A stretch of 64,000 bases of DNA from positions 248,001-312,000 of the forward strand of contig NZ_JAGGOG010000004.1 in NCBI RefSeq assembly GCF_018614655.1, read 5' to 3'. Below the pieces are notes generated by a model that worked only from the letters and a program-made list of their open reading frames with translations, made no database searches and was not told where the DNA came from. Below are positions 42,440 through 54,744 of this stretch, piece by piece. The position numbers and the translations under genes were made by a program. Each line of letters begins with the position of its first letter. Position 1 is the first letter of the stretch. Source of the DNA: Pseudomonas fluorescens. Its GTDB lineage: Bacteria; Pseudomonadota; Gammaproteobacteria; Pseudomonadales; Pseudomonadaceae.

Positions 42440-44545
42440 CTACGCACGCATGCGAGTGATGCGGATGACGCCGGTCAATGCGCGCAGTTTCTTGATCACG
42501 CGGGCCAGGTGTACACGGTCGTGCACGCTGACCACCAGTTGGACCACGCTGATGCGACCATCGCGTTCGTCCATGCTGATTTTCTCGATATTGCCGTCGG
42601 CCGCGTTGACACTGCTGGCCAGCAGGGCGATCAGGCCGCGCTGGTGTTCCAGTTCAACCCGCAGCTCGACGTTGAATTCGCCGGTGACATCCTTGGCCCA
42701 GGACAGCTGGATGCATTTTTCCGGGTTGTGGCGGATTTCGCTGATATTGCGGCAGTTGTCCAGGTGCACCACCATGCCTTTGCCCGCAGACAAGTGGCCG
42801 ACAATCGGGTCGCCCGGGATCGGCGTGCAGCACTTGGCGTAGCTGAGCACCAGACCTTCGGTACCACGAATCGCCAGCGGGCCTTCCGGACTTGGCAGTT
42901 GTTCGCCTTCGCCCAGCAGGCGGCGGGCGACGACATAGGCCATGCGGTTGCCCAGGCCGATGTCTTCCAGCAAGTCTTCGATGGTTTCCTGGCGATACTC
43001 GTGGAGCATCGCCTGCACGCGCTCGGCCGGGATCTTGTCCAGGGCGCTGTCGAAGCCGTTGAGTACTTTATTCAGCAGGCGTTCGCCCAGGCTGATGGAC
43101 TCGGAGCGGCGTTGCAGCTTCAGGGCGTGACGAATATGGGTGCGGGCCTTGCCGGTGACCACAAAGTTGAGCCAGGCCGGATTCGGGCGAGCGCCCGGTG
43201 CGCTGACGATCTCCACGGTGGAACCACTTTGCAGCGGCTCCGACAGCGGGGCCAGACGACGATTGATTCGGCAGGCGATGCAGCTATTGCCCACATCGGT
43301 ATGCACGGCGTAGGCGAAATCGACCGCTGTTGAGCCTTTGGGCAGCTCCATGATCCGGCCTTTGGGCGTGAACACATAGACCTCGTCCGGGAACAGGTCG
43401 ATCTTCACGCTTTCGATGAATTCCAGAGAGTTGCCGGCACGTTGCTGCATTTCCAGCACGCCCTTGACCCACTGGCGGGCGCGGGCATGGGTGCCTTTTG
43501 GCTGCTCGTCACCGCTGGATTTGTAGAGCCAATGGGCGGCGATGCCGTTGTTGGCCATCTCTTCCATTTCCCGAGTGCGGATCTGGATCTCGATCGGGAC
43601 CCCATGCATACCGAACAGCGTTGTATGCAGCGACTGATAGCCGTTGGCCTTGGGAATGGCGATGTAATCCTTGAAACGTCCCGGCAAGGGTTTGTACAAA
43701 TTATGTACAGCGCCGAGCACGCGGTAGCAGGTATCAACCTTGTCGACGATGATCCGGAACGCGTAGACGTCCATGATCTCGTTGAAGGCGCGGCGCTTGC
43801 CGCGCATCTTTTTATAGATGCCGTAGATGTGTTTCTGCCGGCCGCTGACCTCGCCTTCGATCTCATCGATCGCCAGGCAATGGCTCAGGGATTCTTCGAT
43901 CTTGTTGACGATTTCCTTGCGATTGCCCCGGGCGCGCTTGACCGCCTGGTAGATACGCGCGGAACGCATCGGGTGCATGGCCTTGAAGCCGAGGTCTTCG
44001 AATTCGATACGAATGGCATGCATGCCCAGCCGATTGGCGATGGGCGCGTAGATTTCCAGGGTTTCCTTGGCAATGCGTCGGCGTTTTTCGCCGGACAGCA
44101 CTTCCAGCGTGCGCATGTTGTGCAGCCGGTCGGCCAGCTTGACCAGAATCACCCGGATATCCCGGGCCATGGCCATGGCCATTTTCTGGAAGTTTTCCGC
44201 CTGGGCTTCGGCCTTGGTCTCGAAGTTCATCTGGGTCAGTTTGCTGACCCCGTCGACCAGTTCGGCCACGGTTTCGCCAAATTGCGCACTGAGCGCTTCC
44301 TTGGCAATGCCGGTGTCTTCGATCACGTCATGCAGCATCGCGGCCATCAGGCTCTGATGGTCCATGTGCATGTCGGCAAGAATATTGGCCACGGCAAGAG
44401 GATGCGTGACATACGCCTCGCCGCTTCGGCGGCGTTGGCCGTCGTGGGCTTGTTCGGCGTAGAAATACGCTCGGCGGACCAGGTTGACCTGGTCTGGGCC
44501 GAGGTAGGTCGATAAGCGATCGGCGAGGGCGTCTATGCTCGGCAA
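42440..44545 (-). CDS. spoT: Bifunctional (p)ppGpp synthetase/hydrolase SpoT
   Basis: SpoT makes and degrades (p)ppGpp. The 701-residue protein has an HD hydrolase domain with AAMLHDVIEDTG and intact His-Asp pairs (about 45-195), the RelA/SpoT synthetase domain (about 220-370, with FRIIVDKVDTCYRVLG and YIAIPKANGYQSLHTTLFG in parts), a TGS domain (about 385-450), and a C-terminal ACT domain. The intact HD site separates it from RelA. The start is TTG at 44545 (GGAG about 9 nt upstream). It follows rpoZ on the same strand. Confidence 0.96.
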   Translation of the reverse strand: MPSIDALADRLSTYLGPDQVNLVRRAYFYAEQAHDGQRRRSGEAYVTHPLAVANILADMHMDHQSLMAAMLHDVIEDTGIAKEALSAQFGETVAELVDGVSKLTQMNFETKAEAQAENFQKMAMAMARDIRVILVKLADRLHNMRTLEVLSGEKRRRIAKETLEIYAPIANRLGMHAIRIEFEDLGFKAMHPMRSARIYQAVKRARGNRKEIVNKIEESLSHCLAIDEIEGEVSGRQKHIYGIYKKMRGKRRAFNEIMDVYAFRIIVDKVDTCYRVLGAVHNLYKPLPGRFKDYIAIPKANGYQSLHTTLFGMHGVPIEIQIRTREMEEMANNGIAAHWLYKSSGDEQPKGTHARARQWVKGVLEMQQRAGNSLEFIESVKIDLFPDEVYVFTPKGRIMELPKGSTAVDFAYAVHTDVGNSCIACRINRRLAPLSEPLQSGSTVEIVSAPGARPNPAWLNFVVTGKARTHIRHALKLQRRSESISLGERLLNKVLNGFDSALDKIPAERVQAMLHEYRQETIEDLLEDIGLGNRMAYVVARRLLGEGEQLPSPEGPLAIRGTEGLVLSYAKCCTPIPGDPIVGHLSAGKGMVVHLDNCRNISEIRHNPEKCIQLSWAKDVTGEFNVELRVELEHQRGLIALLASSVNAADGNIEKISMDERDGRISVVQLVVSVHDRVHLARVIKKLRALTGVIRITRMRA

Positions 44546-44605
44546 AGTATTAACTCCTGCCGTTCGCTGTGACCCCGCGCCGTGCTACGTCGACCAGGCA
44601 TAGGC

Positions 44606-44869
44606 TTAGACGGCCTCGTTGGACTCGTCCTCGAACGCTGCAAACAGCGGTTCGTCTTCAACGATTTCAGCATTGGCGATGAACTCGTAGCTCATCAGGC
44701 CTTCGGCGATTTCACGCAGGGCGACAACGGTAGGCTTGTCGTTTTCCCACTGGACCAGGGGCTCTTTGCCACCGGTTGCCAGTTGACGGGCACGCTTGGT
44801 AGAGAGCATGACCAGCTCAAAGCGGTTTGCCACGTGGTCTAGGCAGTCTTCAACAGTTACGCGGGCCAT
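44606..44869 (-). CDS. rpoZ: RNA polymerase omega subunit RpoZ
   Basis: Omega is the small RNA polymerase subunit that helps fold beta-prime and conveys ppGpp effects. The 87-residue protein starts [30 protein letters not shown] (in parts [11 protein letters not shown] and [11 protein letters not shown]), with the family EIAEGL segment. It lies between gmk and spoT, its usual place in gamma-proteobacteria. The 167 bp before it (44870-45036) hold no gene I can see and probably its promoter. Confidence 0.97.
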   Translation of the reverse strand: MARVTVEDCLDHVANRFELVMLSTKRARQLATGGKEPLVQWENDKPTVVALREIAEGLMSYEFIANAEIVEDEPLFAAFEDESNEAV

Positions 44870-45036
44870 GATATTCCTCGGAGCGAATGCAATATGCGCG
44901 CTGCCCGGTTGGGCGAGCGGACTGAACAGTTTAAAAAATCACCAGCGTTTAGGGAAGCGCTGATTTTCAAGGACCCGCCTCAAGCGCGCTACAAGTGCCA
45001 ATGTAAAGCCCTTGCAGCGGTTTTGGGAAGAGCCTG

Positions 45037-46531
<1,495 letters not shown>

Positions 46532-46731
46532 GGAGGTACCTCGCGATGCAGTCCCGCAAACGGGCGGGCTGATAGGTAGATTGAAGCCGACAGGCTGCGA
46601 AGGCGCAGGATTGTAGCGCAACGGGGCGTACGGCCCCAAACAGTGGCTGTGACAAAGGACGGCAGGTGCGGTTCAGCGTGCTGCTTCGTAACTGGATTTT
46701 TTTAGAAGTGCCCAGGCGCGGCTGGCAGCTC

Positions 46732-46737
46732 TATAAT
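46732..46737 (+). promoter_or_regulatory. -10 element upstream of rph
   Basis: TATAAT is a perfect sigma-70 -10 hexamer, 37 bp before the rph start. The region 17 bp further upstream (TGCCCA) is a poor -35, so the promoter may rely on the strong -10 or an activator. Confidence 0.55.
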
Positions 46738-46774
46738 GCTCGGCAGTTTTTCGTCCTCAGTACAGGTGTTCCCT

Positions 46775-47497
46775 ATGAAACGTCCAAGTGGTCGCGCTGC
46801 CGATCAGCTCCGCTCGATCCGCATCACCCGCAACTACACCAAACACGCCGAGGGATCTGTACTGGTCGAGTTTGGCGATACCAAGGTTATCTGCACCGTC
46901 AGCGTCGAGAATGGCGTGCCGCGTTTCCTCAAGGGTCAGGGCCAAGGCTGGTTGACCGCCGAATACGGCATGCTGCCGCGTGCCACCGGCGAGCGTAACC
47001 AGCGCGAAGCCAGCCGTGGCAAGCAAGGCGGCCGCACCCTGGAAATCCAGCGCCTGATCGGCCGTTCCCTGCGCGCAGCACTGGACATGTCCAAGCTGGG
47101 TGACGTGACCCTGTACGTCGACTGCGACGTGATCCAGGCCGATGGCGGCACCCGTACCGCGTCCATCACTGGCGCCATGGTTGCTCTGGCCGATGCCTTG
47201 AAAGTCATCAAGAAGCGCGGCGGCCTGAAAGCCGGTGATCCGCTCAAGCAGATGATCGCTGCTGTTTCGGTGGGCATGTATCAGGGTGAGCCGGTGCTGG
47301 ATCTGGACTATCTTGAGGACTCGGCTGCCGAGACCGACCTGAACGTGGTGATGACCAGCTCCGGTGGTTTCATCGAAGTCCAGGGCACCGCCGAAGGCGC
47401 GCCGTTCCAGCCCCACGAGCTGAACGCCATGCTGGCCTTGGCCCAGAAAGGCATGACCGAACTGTTCGAATTGCAAACCGCTGCATTGGCTGACTAA
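46775..47497 (+). CDS. rph: Ribonuclease PH
   Basis: RNase PH trims tRNA 3' ends phosphorolytically. The 240-residue protein starts [13 protein letters not shown] and has the family blocks [48 protein letters not shown] (in parts) with [29 protein letters not shown] (in parts [12 protein letters not shown]) and the [16 protein letters not shown] active-site region. Divergent from yicC. Length and motifs show an intact gene. Confidence 0.97.
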   Translation: MKRPSGRAADQLRSIRITRNYTKHAEGSVLVEFGDTKVICTVSVENGVPRFLKGQGQGWLTAEYGMLPRATGERNQREASRGKQGGRTLEIQRLIGRSLRAALDMSKLGDVTLYVDCDVIQADGGTRTASITGAMVALADALKVIKKRGGLKAGDPLKQMIAAVSVGMYQGEPVLDLDYLEDSAAETDLNVVMTSSGGFIEVQGTAEGAPFQPHELNAMLALAQKGMTELFELQTAALAD

Positions 47498-47519
47498 GTC
47501 AGCCTCAAGGAGAAGCGCC

Positions 47520-47888
47520 ATGAGTGACAGTCAACTTCCACAGCCGACGCCGAGCCAGGAAGTTCGCCAGTGGGCGATGCTCTGTCACTTCGCGGCGTTT
47601 CTCGGGATGTGGTTTCCGTTCGGCAACCTGTTGGGGCCGTTGATCCTGTGGCAGATCAAGCGTGAGATGGACCCGTTCATCGACGACCAGGGTAAGGAAG
47701 CGCTGAACTTCCAGATCACCGTGGCCATCGCTTCGGCGATTTGCTACCTGCTGATGTTCGTATTGATCGGCTTTGCGCTGCTGGCGTTTGTGTTGATCGC
47801 AGCGTTGGTGCTGACCATTATCGGTGGGCTCAAGGCCAATCAGGGCATACCTTACCGGTACCCGTTTACCTGGCGGCTGGTCAAATAG
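47520..47888 (+). CDS. DUF4870 membrane protein
   Basis: The 122-residue protein has the DUF4870 (Tic20-like) layout: WAMLCHFAAFLGMWFPFGNLLGPLILW (in parts CHFAAFLGMWFPFGN) as the first membrane segment, the conserved DDQGKEALNFQ loop, and two further hydrophobic helices (about 68-100). Function is unknown. It follows rph by 22 bp with GGAG upstream, so the two are probably co-transcribed, ended by the hairpin at 47903-47938. Confidence 0.88.
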   Translation: MSDSQLPQPTPSQEVRQWAMLCHFAAFLGMWFPFGNLLGPLILWQIKREMDPFIDDQGKEALNFQITVAIASAICYLLMFVLIGFALLAFVLIAALVLTIIGGLKANQGIPYRYPFTWRLVK

Positions 47889-47902
47889 CGCCAACAGGCA
47901 CC

Positions 47903-47938
47903 CACAAAAAAGCCGACAGCGATGTCGGCTTTTTTGTG
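47903..47938. terminator. Bidirectional rho-independent terminator
   Basis: AGCCGACA and TGTCGGCT (47911-47930) form a perfect stem with GCGA loop, flanked by AAAAA on the left and TTTTT on the right. It ends the rph-DUF4870 unit on plus and crc on minus. Confidence 0.95.
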
Positions 47939-47952
47939 TCCTGGAATCGACC

Positions 47953-48732
47953 TTAGATGGTCAAGGTCCAGTCGTAGTCCACGATCAGTGGAGCGTGTTG
48001 CGAAAACCGCGGCTGACGTGGCAGGCGTGCACTGCGTACGAACCGGCGCAAGCCAGGGGTCAGCAACTGGTAGTCGAAACGCCAACCCAGGTTGAGCATC
48101 TCAGCCTGTTCGTTGTCTGGCCACCAACTGTACTGGTCGCCTTCGCGGCTGACTTCGCGCAGGGCATCGACATAGCCCATGTTGCCGACAATCTCGTCCA
48201 TCCAGGCGCGCTCTGGCGCCAGGAAGCCCGGGGATTGCTGGCTGTCGCGCCAGTTCTTGATATCCAGCTTCTGTTGCGCCACGTACAGCGAGCCACAATA
48301 AATGTACTCGCGACGTTTGCGTCGCTGTTTATCCAGATAACGGGCGAAATCGTCCATTAGCTTGAACTTCTGGTTCAAGTCTTCATCGCCGTTCTGCCCT
48401 GATGGAAGCAGCAAGGTCGCGATACTGACCTTGTCGAAATCGGCCTGCAGGTAGCGCCCGTAGCGGTCGGCTGTCTCGAAGCCGAGGCCGCTGATGACCG
48501 CCTTGGGTTGCAACCGCGAATACAAAGCCACGCCACCTTGGGCAGGGACTTCGGCATCACAGGCATAAAGGAAGTAGCCATCCAGTTGGAAGGCTGGGTC
48601 GTCCAGTTCAAAGGCGGAGGCGCGGGTGTCCTGCAGGCAGATGACGTCGGCATTCTGTGCTTGCAGCCAACTGAGCAAACCACGCTCGACTGCAGCCTGA
48701 ATACCATTGACGTTCACACTGATGATCCGCAT
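47953..48732 (-). CDS. crc: Catabolite repression control protein Crc (exonuclease III fold)
   Basis: Crc works with Hfq to block translation of mRNAs for less-favoured carbon sources in Pseudomonas. The 259-residue protein has the exonuclease III/AP-endonuclease fold: MRIISVNVNGIQAAVERGLLSWL (in parts ISVNVNGI), DVICLQDTRAS, LGWRFDYQLLTP, and SQHAPLIVDYDW. The last replaces the usual SDHCPV-type catalytic site, and ICLQDTR replaces CLQETK, as expected for Crc, which lacks nuclease activity. Its place divergent from pyrE supports Crc rather than XthA. Confidence 0.93.
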   Translation of the reverse strand: MRIISVNVNGIQAAVERGLLSWLQAQNADVICLQDTRASAFELDDPAFQLDGYFLYACDAEVPAQGGVALYSRLQPKAVISGLGFETADRYGRYLQADFDKVSIATLLLPSGQNGDEDLNQKFKLMDDFARYLDKQRRKRREYIYCGSLYVAQQKLDIKNWRDSQQSPGFLAPERAWMDEIVGNMGYVDALREVSREGDQYSWWPDNEQAEMLNLGWRFDYQLLTPGLRRFVRSARLPRQPRFSQHAPLIVDYDWTLTI

Positions 48733-48753
48733 AAATGGCCCCAAAAATCGCGT

Positions 48754-48770
48754 GCGTGTATGATACACGC
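48754..48770. promoter_or_regulatory. Symmetric 8-1-8 palindrome between crc and pyrE
   Basis: GCGTGTATGATACACGC is a perfect palindrome around a central G, within the 82 bp between the divergent crc and pyrE starts. It contains TATGATA, readable as a -10 hexamer on both strands (TATGAT plus, TATCAT minus). It could be a bidirectional -10 element or a dimeric operator. Confidence 0.5.
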
Positions 48771-48814
48771 CGTCTACCTAATTAGCTAAATCCGTGGTAT
48801 CTGAGGCTTTTTTC

Positions 48815-49459
48815 ATGCAGGCGTATCAACGCGATTTCATTCGTTTTGCCATCGATCGCGGGGTTTTGCGCTTCGGTGAGTTCACTCTCAAGTCCGGGCG
48901 CACCAGCCCGTACTTCTTCAACGCGGGCCTGTTCAACTCGGGTTCTGCCCTGGCGCAACTGGGTCGTTTCTACGCAGCGGCCATCGTTGAAAGCGGTATT
49001 TCCTTCGACGTGCTGTTTGGCCCGGCCTACAAGGGTATTCCCTTGGCTGCCGCGACTGCCGTAGCGCTGGCTGAGCATCATGGTCAGGATCTGCCATGGT
49101 GCTTCAACCGCAAGGAAGCCAAGGCCCATGGTGAGGGCGGTAGCCTGGTGGGCGCGCCGCTCAAGGGTGATGTGCTGATCATCGACGACGTGATCACCGC
49201 CGGTACGGCGATTCGCGAGGTGATGCAGATCATCGCCTCCCAGGACGGCGCCAAGGCAGCCGGCGTGCTGATCGCGCTGAACCGCCAGGAGCGCGGCAAC
49301 GGTGAGTTGTCGGCAATCCAGGAAGTGGAGCGTGACTTCGGGATTCCGGTGGTGAGCATCGTGTCGCTGAACCAGGTGTTGCAGTTCCTGGAGGATGATC
49401 CGCAGCTCAAGCAGCATTTGCCGGCGGTCAAGGCGTACCGCGAGCAATTCGGCGTCTAA
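48815..49459 (+). CDS. pyrE: Orotate phosphoribosyltransferase PyrE
   Basis: PyrE makes orotidine monophosphate from orotate and PRPP. The 214-residue protein starts [21 protein letters not shown] (in parts MQAYQRDFI) and has [18 protein letters not shown], the PRPP-binding [16 protein letters not shown], and [12 protein letters not shown], the conserved catalytic-loop region. ATG 48815 was preferred over the GTG at 48794 because it gives the normal family length. GAGG lies upstream. Confidence 0.97.
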   Translation: MQAYQRDFIRFAIDRGVLRFGEFTLKSGRTSPYFFNAGLFNSGSALAQLGRFYAAAIVESGISFDVLFGPAYKGIPLAAATAVALAEHHGQDLPWCFNRKEAKAHGEGGSLVGAPLKGDVLIIDDVITAGTAIREVMQIIASQDGAKAAGVLIALNRQERGNGELSAIQEVERDFGIPVVSIVSLNQVLQFLEDDPQLKQHLPAVKAYREQFGV

Positions 49460-49477
49460 AGGTTTCGCAAATCCCCT

Positions 49478-49582
49478 TGTGGGAGCGGGCTTGCTCGCGA
49501 AAGCGGTCGGTCATTCAGCCCATGTATTGACTGACCCACCGCATTCGCGAGCAAGTCGAGTCGTCGCACCGCCGCTCCCACA
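49478..49582. repeat. REP-type inverted repeat pair after pyrE
   Basis: TGTGGGAGCGGGCTTGCTCG at 49478 and its longer inverted relative ending CCGCTCCCACA at 49582 form a REP pair. The right arm has an extra AGTCGAGTCGTCGCACC block, the same as in the element at 41169-41213. Confidence 0.85.
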
Positions 49583-49613
49583 TTAGATTGCGTTTCATCT
49601 TGAAGCCCTCATG

Positions 49614-49653
49614 AAAAAGCCCCGCTCAACCAGATAGTTGAGCGGGGCTTTTT
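49614..49653. terminator. Bidirectional terminator between pyrE and argB
   Basis: GCCCCGCTCAAC (49619-49630) pairs exactly with GTTGAGCGGGGC (49637-49648), flanked by AAAAA and TTTTTTT. It serves the convergent pyrE and argB genes. Confidence 0.96.
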
Positions 49654-49665
49654 TTGGTTTCTGGA

Positions 49666-50568
<903 letters not shown>

Positions 50569-50589
50569 TCAGGGCTCCGGTGCAAAAAA

Positions 50590-51987
50590 TCAGAACGGTA
50601 ATTGGAGATCAGGGGCAACACGTTTCAACTGGGCGTGGAACACGTCCTTGATGCGCTGCAACTCAGCCTCGGTATCCGCCTCGAAACGCAGTACCAGCAC
50701 CGGTGTGGTGTTGGACGCGCGAACCAGGCCCCAGCCTTTGGCGTAATCGACTCGCACACCATCAATGGTGGTCAGGTTGGCGCCTTCGCCCCATTGCGCA
50801 TCGTGCAGTGCGTCAATGATGCTGAATTTGCTCTCCTCGGTCACATGGATATTGATCTCTGGCGTAGAAATATCATCCGGGAAGGTTGCAAACAGTTCTT
50901 CGGCGGTGAATTTTTCCTTGCTGAGGATCTCCAGCAGGCGGGCGGCGCTGTAAATGCCGTCGTCAAAACCGTACCAGCGCTCCTTGAAGAACACGTGACC
51001 GCTCATTTCGCCAGCCAACAGGGCGCCGGTTTCCTTCATTTTCTTTTTGATCAACGAATGACCGGTCTTCCACATTAGCGGACGACCACCGTATTCCTTG
51101 ATCAGCGGTGTCAGGCGACGGGTGCATTTAACGTCGAAGATGATTTCGGCGCCAGGGTTGCGAGCGACTACGTCACGGGCGAACAGCATCAGCAAGCGAT
51201 CCGGGAACACGATATTGCCGGTGTTGGTCACCACGCCGACACGGTCGCCGTCACCGTCAAAGGCCAGGCCGAGATCGGCGCCGACTTCCTCGACCTTGGC
51301 GATCAGGTCCACTAGGTTCTCAGGCTTGCCCGGATCCGGGTGGTGGTTCGGGAAGTGGCCGTCGACGTCGCAGAACAGTGGGATCACTTCGCAGTTCAAG
51401 GCTTCGAGCAGTTGCGGGGCGATCACGCCGGCCGCGCCGTTGCCGCAGTCCACCACCACTTTCAGACGACGGGTGAGTTTGACGTCGCTGGTAATTTTGT
51501 CCGAGTAACGCTGAAGAATGTCGACTTTGGTGACGGTGCCTGCGCCGCTGGTCAGGTCGTTGGTCTTCAGGCGAGTGTGCAAGGCCTGAATCTGTTCGTT
51601 GGCCAGGGTGTCGCCGGCGATGACGATCTTGAAGCCGTTGTAGTCCGACGGGTTGTGACTGCCGGTGAGCATTACGCCCGACTTGCCGGCCAGCACGTTG
51701 GCGGCGTAGTACAGCGCAGGCGTTGGTACCAGGCCGACGTCGCTGACGTGGCAGCCGCTGTCGGCCAGGCCCTGGATCAGTTGCTCAACCAGTTCGGGAC
51801 CCGACAGGCGGCCATCACGACCTACGGAAACATTGGGTTCGCCTTGGGCCAGACTCTGGGAACCGATGGCGCGGCCAATCCAGTAGGCGGTTTCGGCCGT
51901 CAGGGTCTTGGGGACGACACCACGGATGTCATAGGCGCGGAAAATGCTGTCGGGAAATGTCGGTGCGACTTTGGCTGCGTTGCTCAT
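50590..51987 (-). CDS. algC: Phosphomannomutase/phosphoglucomutase AlgC
   Basis: AlgC interconverts the 6- and 1-phosphates of mannose and glucose, feeding alginate, LPS core and rhamnolipid synthesis. The 465-residue protein has FRAYDIRGVVP, the active-site TGSHNPSDYNGFK with the phosphoserine, the metal loop AFDGDGDRVGVV, GEMSGHVFFKE and the phosphate-binding VRASNTTPVLVLRF. It is the short, single-domain form. It shares a strand with argB and dut. Confidence 0.97.
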   Translation of the reverse strand: MSNAAKVAPTFPDSIFRAYDIRGVVPKTLTAETAYWIGRAIGSQSLAQGEPNVSVGRDGRLSGPELVEQLIQGLADSGCHVSDVGLVPTPALYYAANVLAGKSGVMLTGSHNPSDYNGFKIVIAGDTLANEQIQALHTRLKTNDLTSGAGTVTKVDILQRYSDKITSDVKLTRRLKVVVDCGNGAAGVIAPQLLEALNCEVIPLFCDVDGHFPNHHPDPGKPENLVDLIAKVEEVGADLGLAFDGDGDRVGVVTNTGNIVFPDRLLMLFARDVVARNPGAEIIFDVKCTRRLTPLIKEYGGRPLMWKTGHSLIKKKMKETGALLAGEMSGHVFFKERWYGFDDGIYSAARLLEILSKEKFTAEELFATFPDDISTPEINIHVTEESKFSIIDALHDAQWGEGANLTTIDGVRVDYAKGWGLVRASNTTPVLVLRFEADTEAELQRIKDVFHAQLKRVAPDLQLPF

Positions 51988-52241
51988 GGCGGGGGAAACT
52001 CCATCGATAAGGGGCTGGCCTTAGTGGTGACCGGCAGGCTCAAACTGAAGGGTAAGACGGCATTTTTGGCATAGAGTTCGTGGTGCAAAAGTGCCATCGG
52101 CGCCTGAACCCCATACTGTGCTCGTTCTAATACTTTGATTTCACTGAAGAAATCTTTCAGATCGGTTCTGCGTATTCTTCATCCTGAAAAGCCATGCGGC
52201 GGCGTCAGGCCGGACAAGGTGCTCGGCCTGATTCCACTTGG
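51988..52241. other. Gap between dut and algC
   Basis: This 254 bp stretch contains no gene I can support. It probably holds the algC promoter. No clear sigma-54 or AlgR-type site was recognised by eye. Confidence 0.5.
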
Positions 52242-52697
52242 TCAGTGGCTGCCGGAATGCCCGAAACCACCAGCACCGCGCTGGGTTTCGTCGAACTCTT
52301 CGACCAGTTCGAAGTGCGCCTGTACCACAGGCACCAGCACCAACTGAGCAATACGCTCGCCGACGGCGATGTTGAACGCGGTCTGGCCACGGTTCCAGCA
52401 GGAGACCATCAGCTCGCCCTGGTAGTCGGAGTCGATCAGGCCAACGAGGTTGCCGAGGACGATGCCGTGTTTGTGGCCCAGGCCAGAGCGCGGCAGGATC
52501 AACGCGGCGAGGCCTGGGTCACCGATGTAGATCGACAGCCCGGTAGGGATCAGCAACGTCTGGCCTGGCTCGAGAGCGGTGTCCTGCTTGAGCATGGCCC
52601 GCAGGTCGAGACCGGCAGAGCCTGTCGTGGCGTAGGCCGGCAGCGGGAATTCGTTGCCGATGCGGGGGTCGAGGATCTTGGCTTGCAAAGCGTGCAT
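52242..52697 (-). CDS. dut: dUTPase Dut
   Basis: Dut hydrolyses dUTP to dUMP, limiting uracil in DNA and feeding thymidylate synthesis. The 151-residue protein has the trimeric dUTPase motifs: [45 protein letters not shown] and the C-terminal GAGGFGHSG. All five motifs are intact. It starts 5 bp after the coaBC stop, so the two are co-transcribed. Confidence 0.97.
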   Translation of the reverse strand: MHALQAKILDPRIGNEFPLPAYATTGSAGLDLRAMLKQDTALEPGQTLLIPTGLSIYIGDPGLAALILPRSGLGHKHGIVLGNLVGLIDSDYQGELMVSCWNRGQTAFNIAVGERIAQLVLVPVVQAHFELVEEFDETQRGAGGFGHSGSH

Positions 52698-52702
52698 GGA
52701 AA

Positions 52703-53911
52703 TTAAACCTGGTTCAGCCGTTGGGCGATAAAAGAGATCAGTTGGCGGGCAATCTTGCCCTTGCTGGTCTGGGCGAAAAGGGTGGCGTGCAGGTCGCGGT
52801 CGATCACGCTGCAGGCGTTTTCCTCGCTGTTGAAGCCGATGCTCGGGTTGGCGACATCATTGGCAACGATCAGGTCGAGGTTTTTGTCTTTCAGTTTGCG
52901 TGCGGCGTAGTCCAGCAGGTGTTCGGTTTCTGCAGCGAAGCCGACGCTGAACGGACGATCCGGACGGGTAGCTATCGTCGCCAGGATGTCTGGGTTGCGA
53001 ACCATTTGCAGGAGCAGGCCGTCGCCGCTTGTAGGGTCTTTCTTGAGCTTCTGCGGCGCAACGACTTCCGGGCGGTAGTCCGCTACCGCCGCGGAGGCGA
53101 TAAACAGGTCGCAGGGAATTGCTGCTTCGCAGGCCGCGAGCATGTCGCGGGCGCTGACTACGTCGATGCGAGTGACTCGATCCGGTGTCGGCAGGTGTAC
53201 CGGACCGGTGATCAGGGTTACACGGGCGCCTGCCTCCACCGCTGCTTCGGCCAGGGCAAAGCCCATTTTTCCTGAGCTATGGTTGGTGATGTAGCGCACC
53301 GGGTCGATGTTTTCCTGGGTCGGGCCGGCGGTGATCAATACGTGCTTGCCGGTCAGGGCCAGGTGCTGGAAGCACTCGGCGGCACACAGTGCAAGGTCGG
53401 TGGCTTCGAGCATGCGGCCCATGCCCACGTCGCCACAGGCCTGGCTGCCGGAGGCCGGGCCGAAGACCTTGAGGCCACGGCTTTGCAGGAGTTGGGTGTT
53501 GGCTTGGGTGGCCGGATCACGCCACATGGCCTGGTTCATGGCCGGCGCAATGGCGACGGTGGCGTCGGTGGCCAGCACCAGGGTGGTCAGCAGGTCATCG
53601 GCAATGCCCTGGGCCAGGCGAGCGATCAGGTCAGCGGTGGCCGGGGCGATGAGTACGAGGTCGGCCCATTTGGCCAGTTCGATATGGCCCATGGCAGCCT
53701 CGGCCGCCGGGTCCAGCAGGTCCAGATGAACCGGGTGACCGGACAGCGCTTGCATGGTCAGCGGGGTGATGAATTCGCTGCCGCCACGGGTCATGACCAC
53801 GCGCACTTCCGCGCCTTGGTCCAGGAGCCGGCGAACCAGCTCTGCGCTCTTGTAGGCGGCAATACCGCCGCCGACGCCAAGAACGATGCGTTTCCGATAC
53901 AGACGCTGCAT
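52703..53911 (-). CDS. coaBC: Bifunctional phosphopantothenoylcysteine decarboxylase/synthetase CoaBC
   Basis: CoaBC performs two steps of coenzyme A synthesis. The 402-residue protein starts [25 protein letters not shown] (in parts [12 protein letters not shown]) and has the flavin-type decarboxylase domain (1-190; the PXMNXXMW motif as PAMNQAMW and the CoaC Cys near [11 protein letters not shown]), then the CoaB domain with [25 protein letters not shown] (in parts [21 protein letters not shown]). ATG 53911 starts the family; a frame to 54232 is antisense to radC and rejected. Confidence 0.97.
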   Translation of the reverse strand: MQRLYRKRIVLGVGGGIAAYKSAELVRRLLDQGAEVRVVMTRGGSEFITPLTMQALSGHPVHLDLLDPAAEAAMGHIELAKWADLVLIAPATADLIARLAQGIADDLLTTLVLATDATVAIAPAMNQAMWRDPATQANTQLLQSRGLKVFGPASGSQACGDVGMGRMLEATDLALCAAECFQHLALTGKHVLITAGPTQENIDPVRYITNHSSGKMGFALAEAAVEAGARVTLITGPVHLPTPDRVTRIDVVSARDMLAACEAAIPCDLFIASAAVADYRPEVVAPQKLKKDPTSGDGLLLQMVRNPDILATIATRPDRPFSVGFAAETEHLLDYAARKLKDKNLDLIVANDVANPSIGFNSEENACSVIDRDLHATLFAQTSKGKIARQLISFIAQRLNQV

Positions 53912-54041
53912 TGGTTTGCCTTTCCAGTTCAGTGATGGCGCTGCGATGCCCCCTCCCCAGGTGAAATCGCACGCAAAAAGATGGCCTAAGATAACACAGC
54001 GCCTGCGCCGCAACAGCGGCGCGCGTGCACACGGAGGTGCT

Positions 54042-54716
54042 ATGAGTATTCGCGATTGGCCTGTGGCGGAGCGTCCACGGGAGAAGCTTTTGGAGTTGGG
54101 TGCGGCGAGTCTTTCCGATGCCGAACTGTTGGCGATTTTCTTGCGGACCGGGGTGTCCGGTAAAAGTGCGGTGGATCTGGCGCGGCATCTGCTGGCGCAA
54201 TTTGGCAGCTTGCGCTCGCTGCTGGAGGCCAAGCAGGTGGTTTTCAGCCAGCATCTGGGTTTAGGCCCGGCAAAGTTCGCCCAGCTCCAGGCTGTACTGG
54301 AAATGGGCCGGCGTCATTTGGCCGAACGCCTGCGCAACGATTCGGTGCTGGAAAACCCGGTCGCCGTGCGTGATTACCTCAAGGCGCTCTTGCGTCATGA
54401 GCCCCACGAGATCTTCGGCTGCCTGTTCCTCGACTCAAGGCATCGGGTGCTGGGCTTCGAGGCGTTGTTTCAAGGGACTATCGACAATGCCACGGTCTAT
54501 CCCAGGCAAGTGGTCAAGCGGGCACTGGCTTATAACGCCGCCGCGCTGATCCTGTGCCACAACCATCCTTCCGGCAGCGCCGAGCCCAGCATAGCTGATC
54601 GAAAATTGACCAAACTGCTGCAAAAAGCCCTGGAAGTGGTGGATGTGCGGGTGCTGGATCACATCATCGTGGGTGACGGCGATCCCTTATCGATGGCGGA
54701 GTACGGATGGATATAG
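54042..54716 (+). CDS. radC: RadC family JAB1/MPN protein
   Basis: RadC proteins carry an MPN/JAMM metalloprotease-like domain; a DNA repair role was once claimed but the true function is unknown. The 224-residue protein has [34 protein letters not shown], a helix-hairpin-helix region, and the JAMM motif as [17 protein letters not shown] with its metal-binding His and Asp residues. It is divergent from coaBC, as in many Proteobacteria. GGAGG lies upstream of ATG 54042. Confidence 0.95.
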   Translation: MSIRDWPVAERPREKLLELGAASLSDAELLAIFLRTGVSGKSAVDLARHLLAQFGSLRSLLEAKQVVFSQHLGLGPAKFAQLQAVLEMGRRHLAERLRNDSVLENPVAVRDYLKALLRHEPHEIFGCLFLDSRHRVLGFEALFQGTIDNATVYPRQVVKRALAYNAAALILCHNHPSGSAEPSIADRKLTKLLQKALEVVDVRVLDHIIVGDGDPLSMAEYGWI

Positions 54717-54744
54717 GGGCCGATGGGCCGGCCCCAGAAGGTGG

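Noticed and set aside
53912..54232. Upstream extension of coaBC
   Set aside because: The added part is antisense to radC and CoaBC proteins start at the MQRLYRKRI position.
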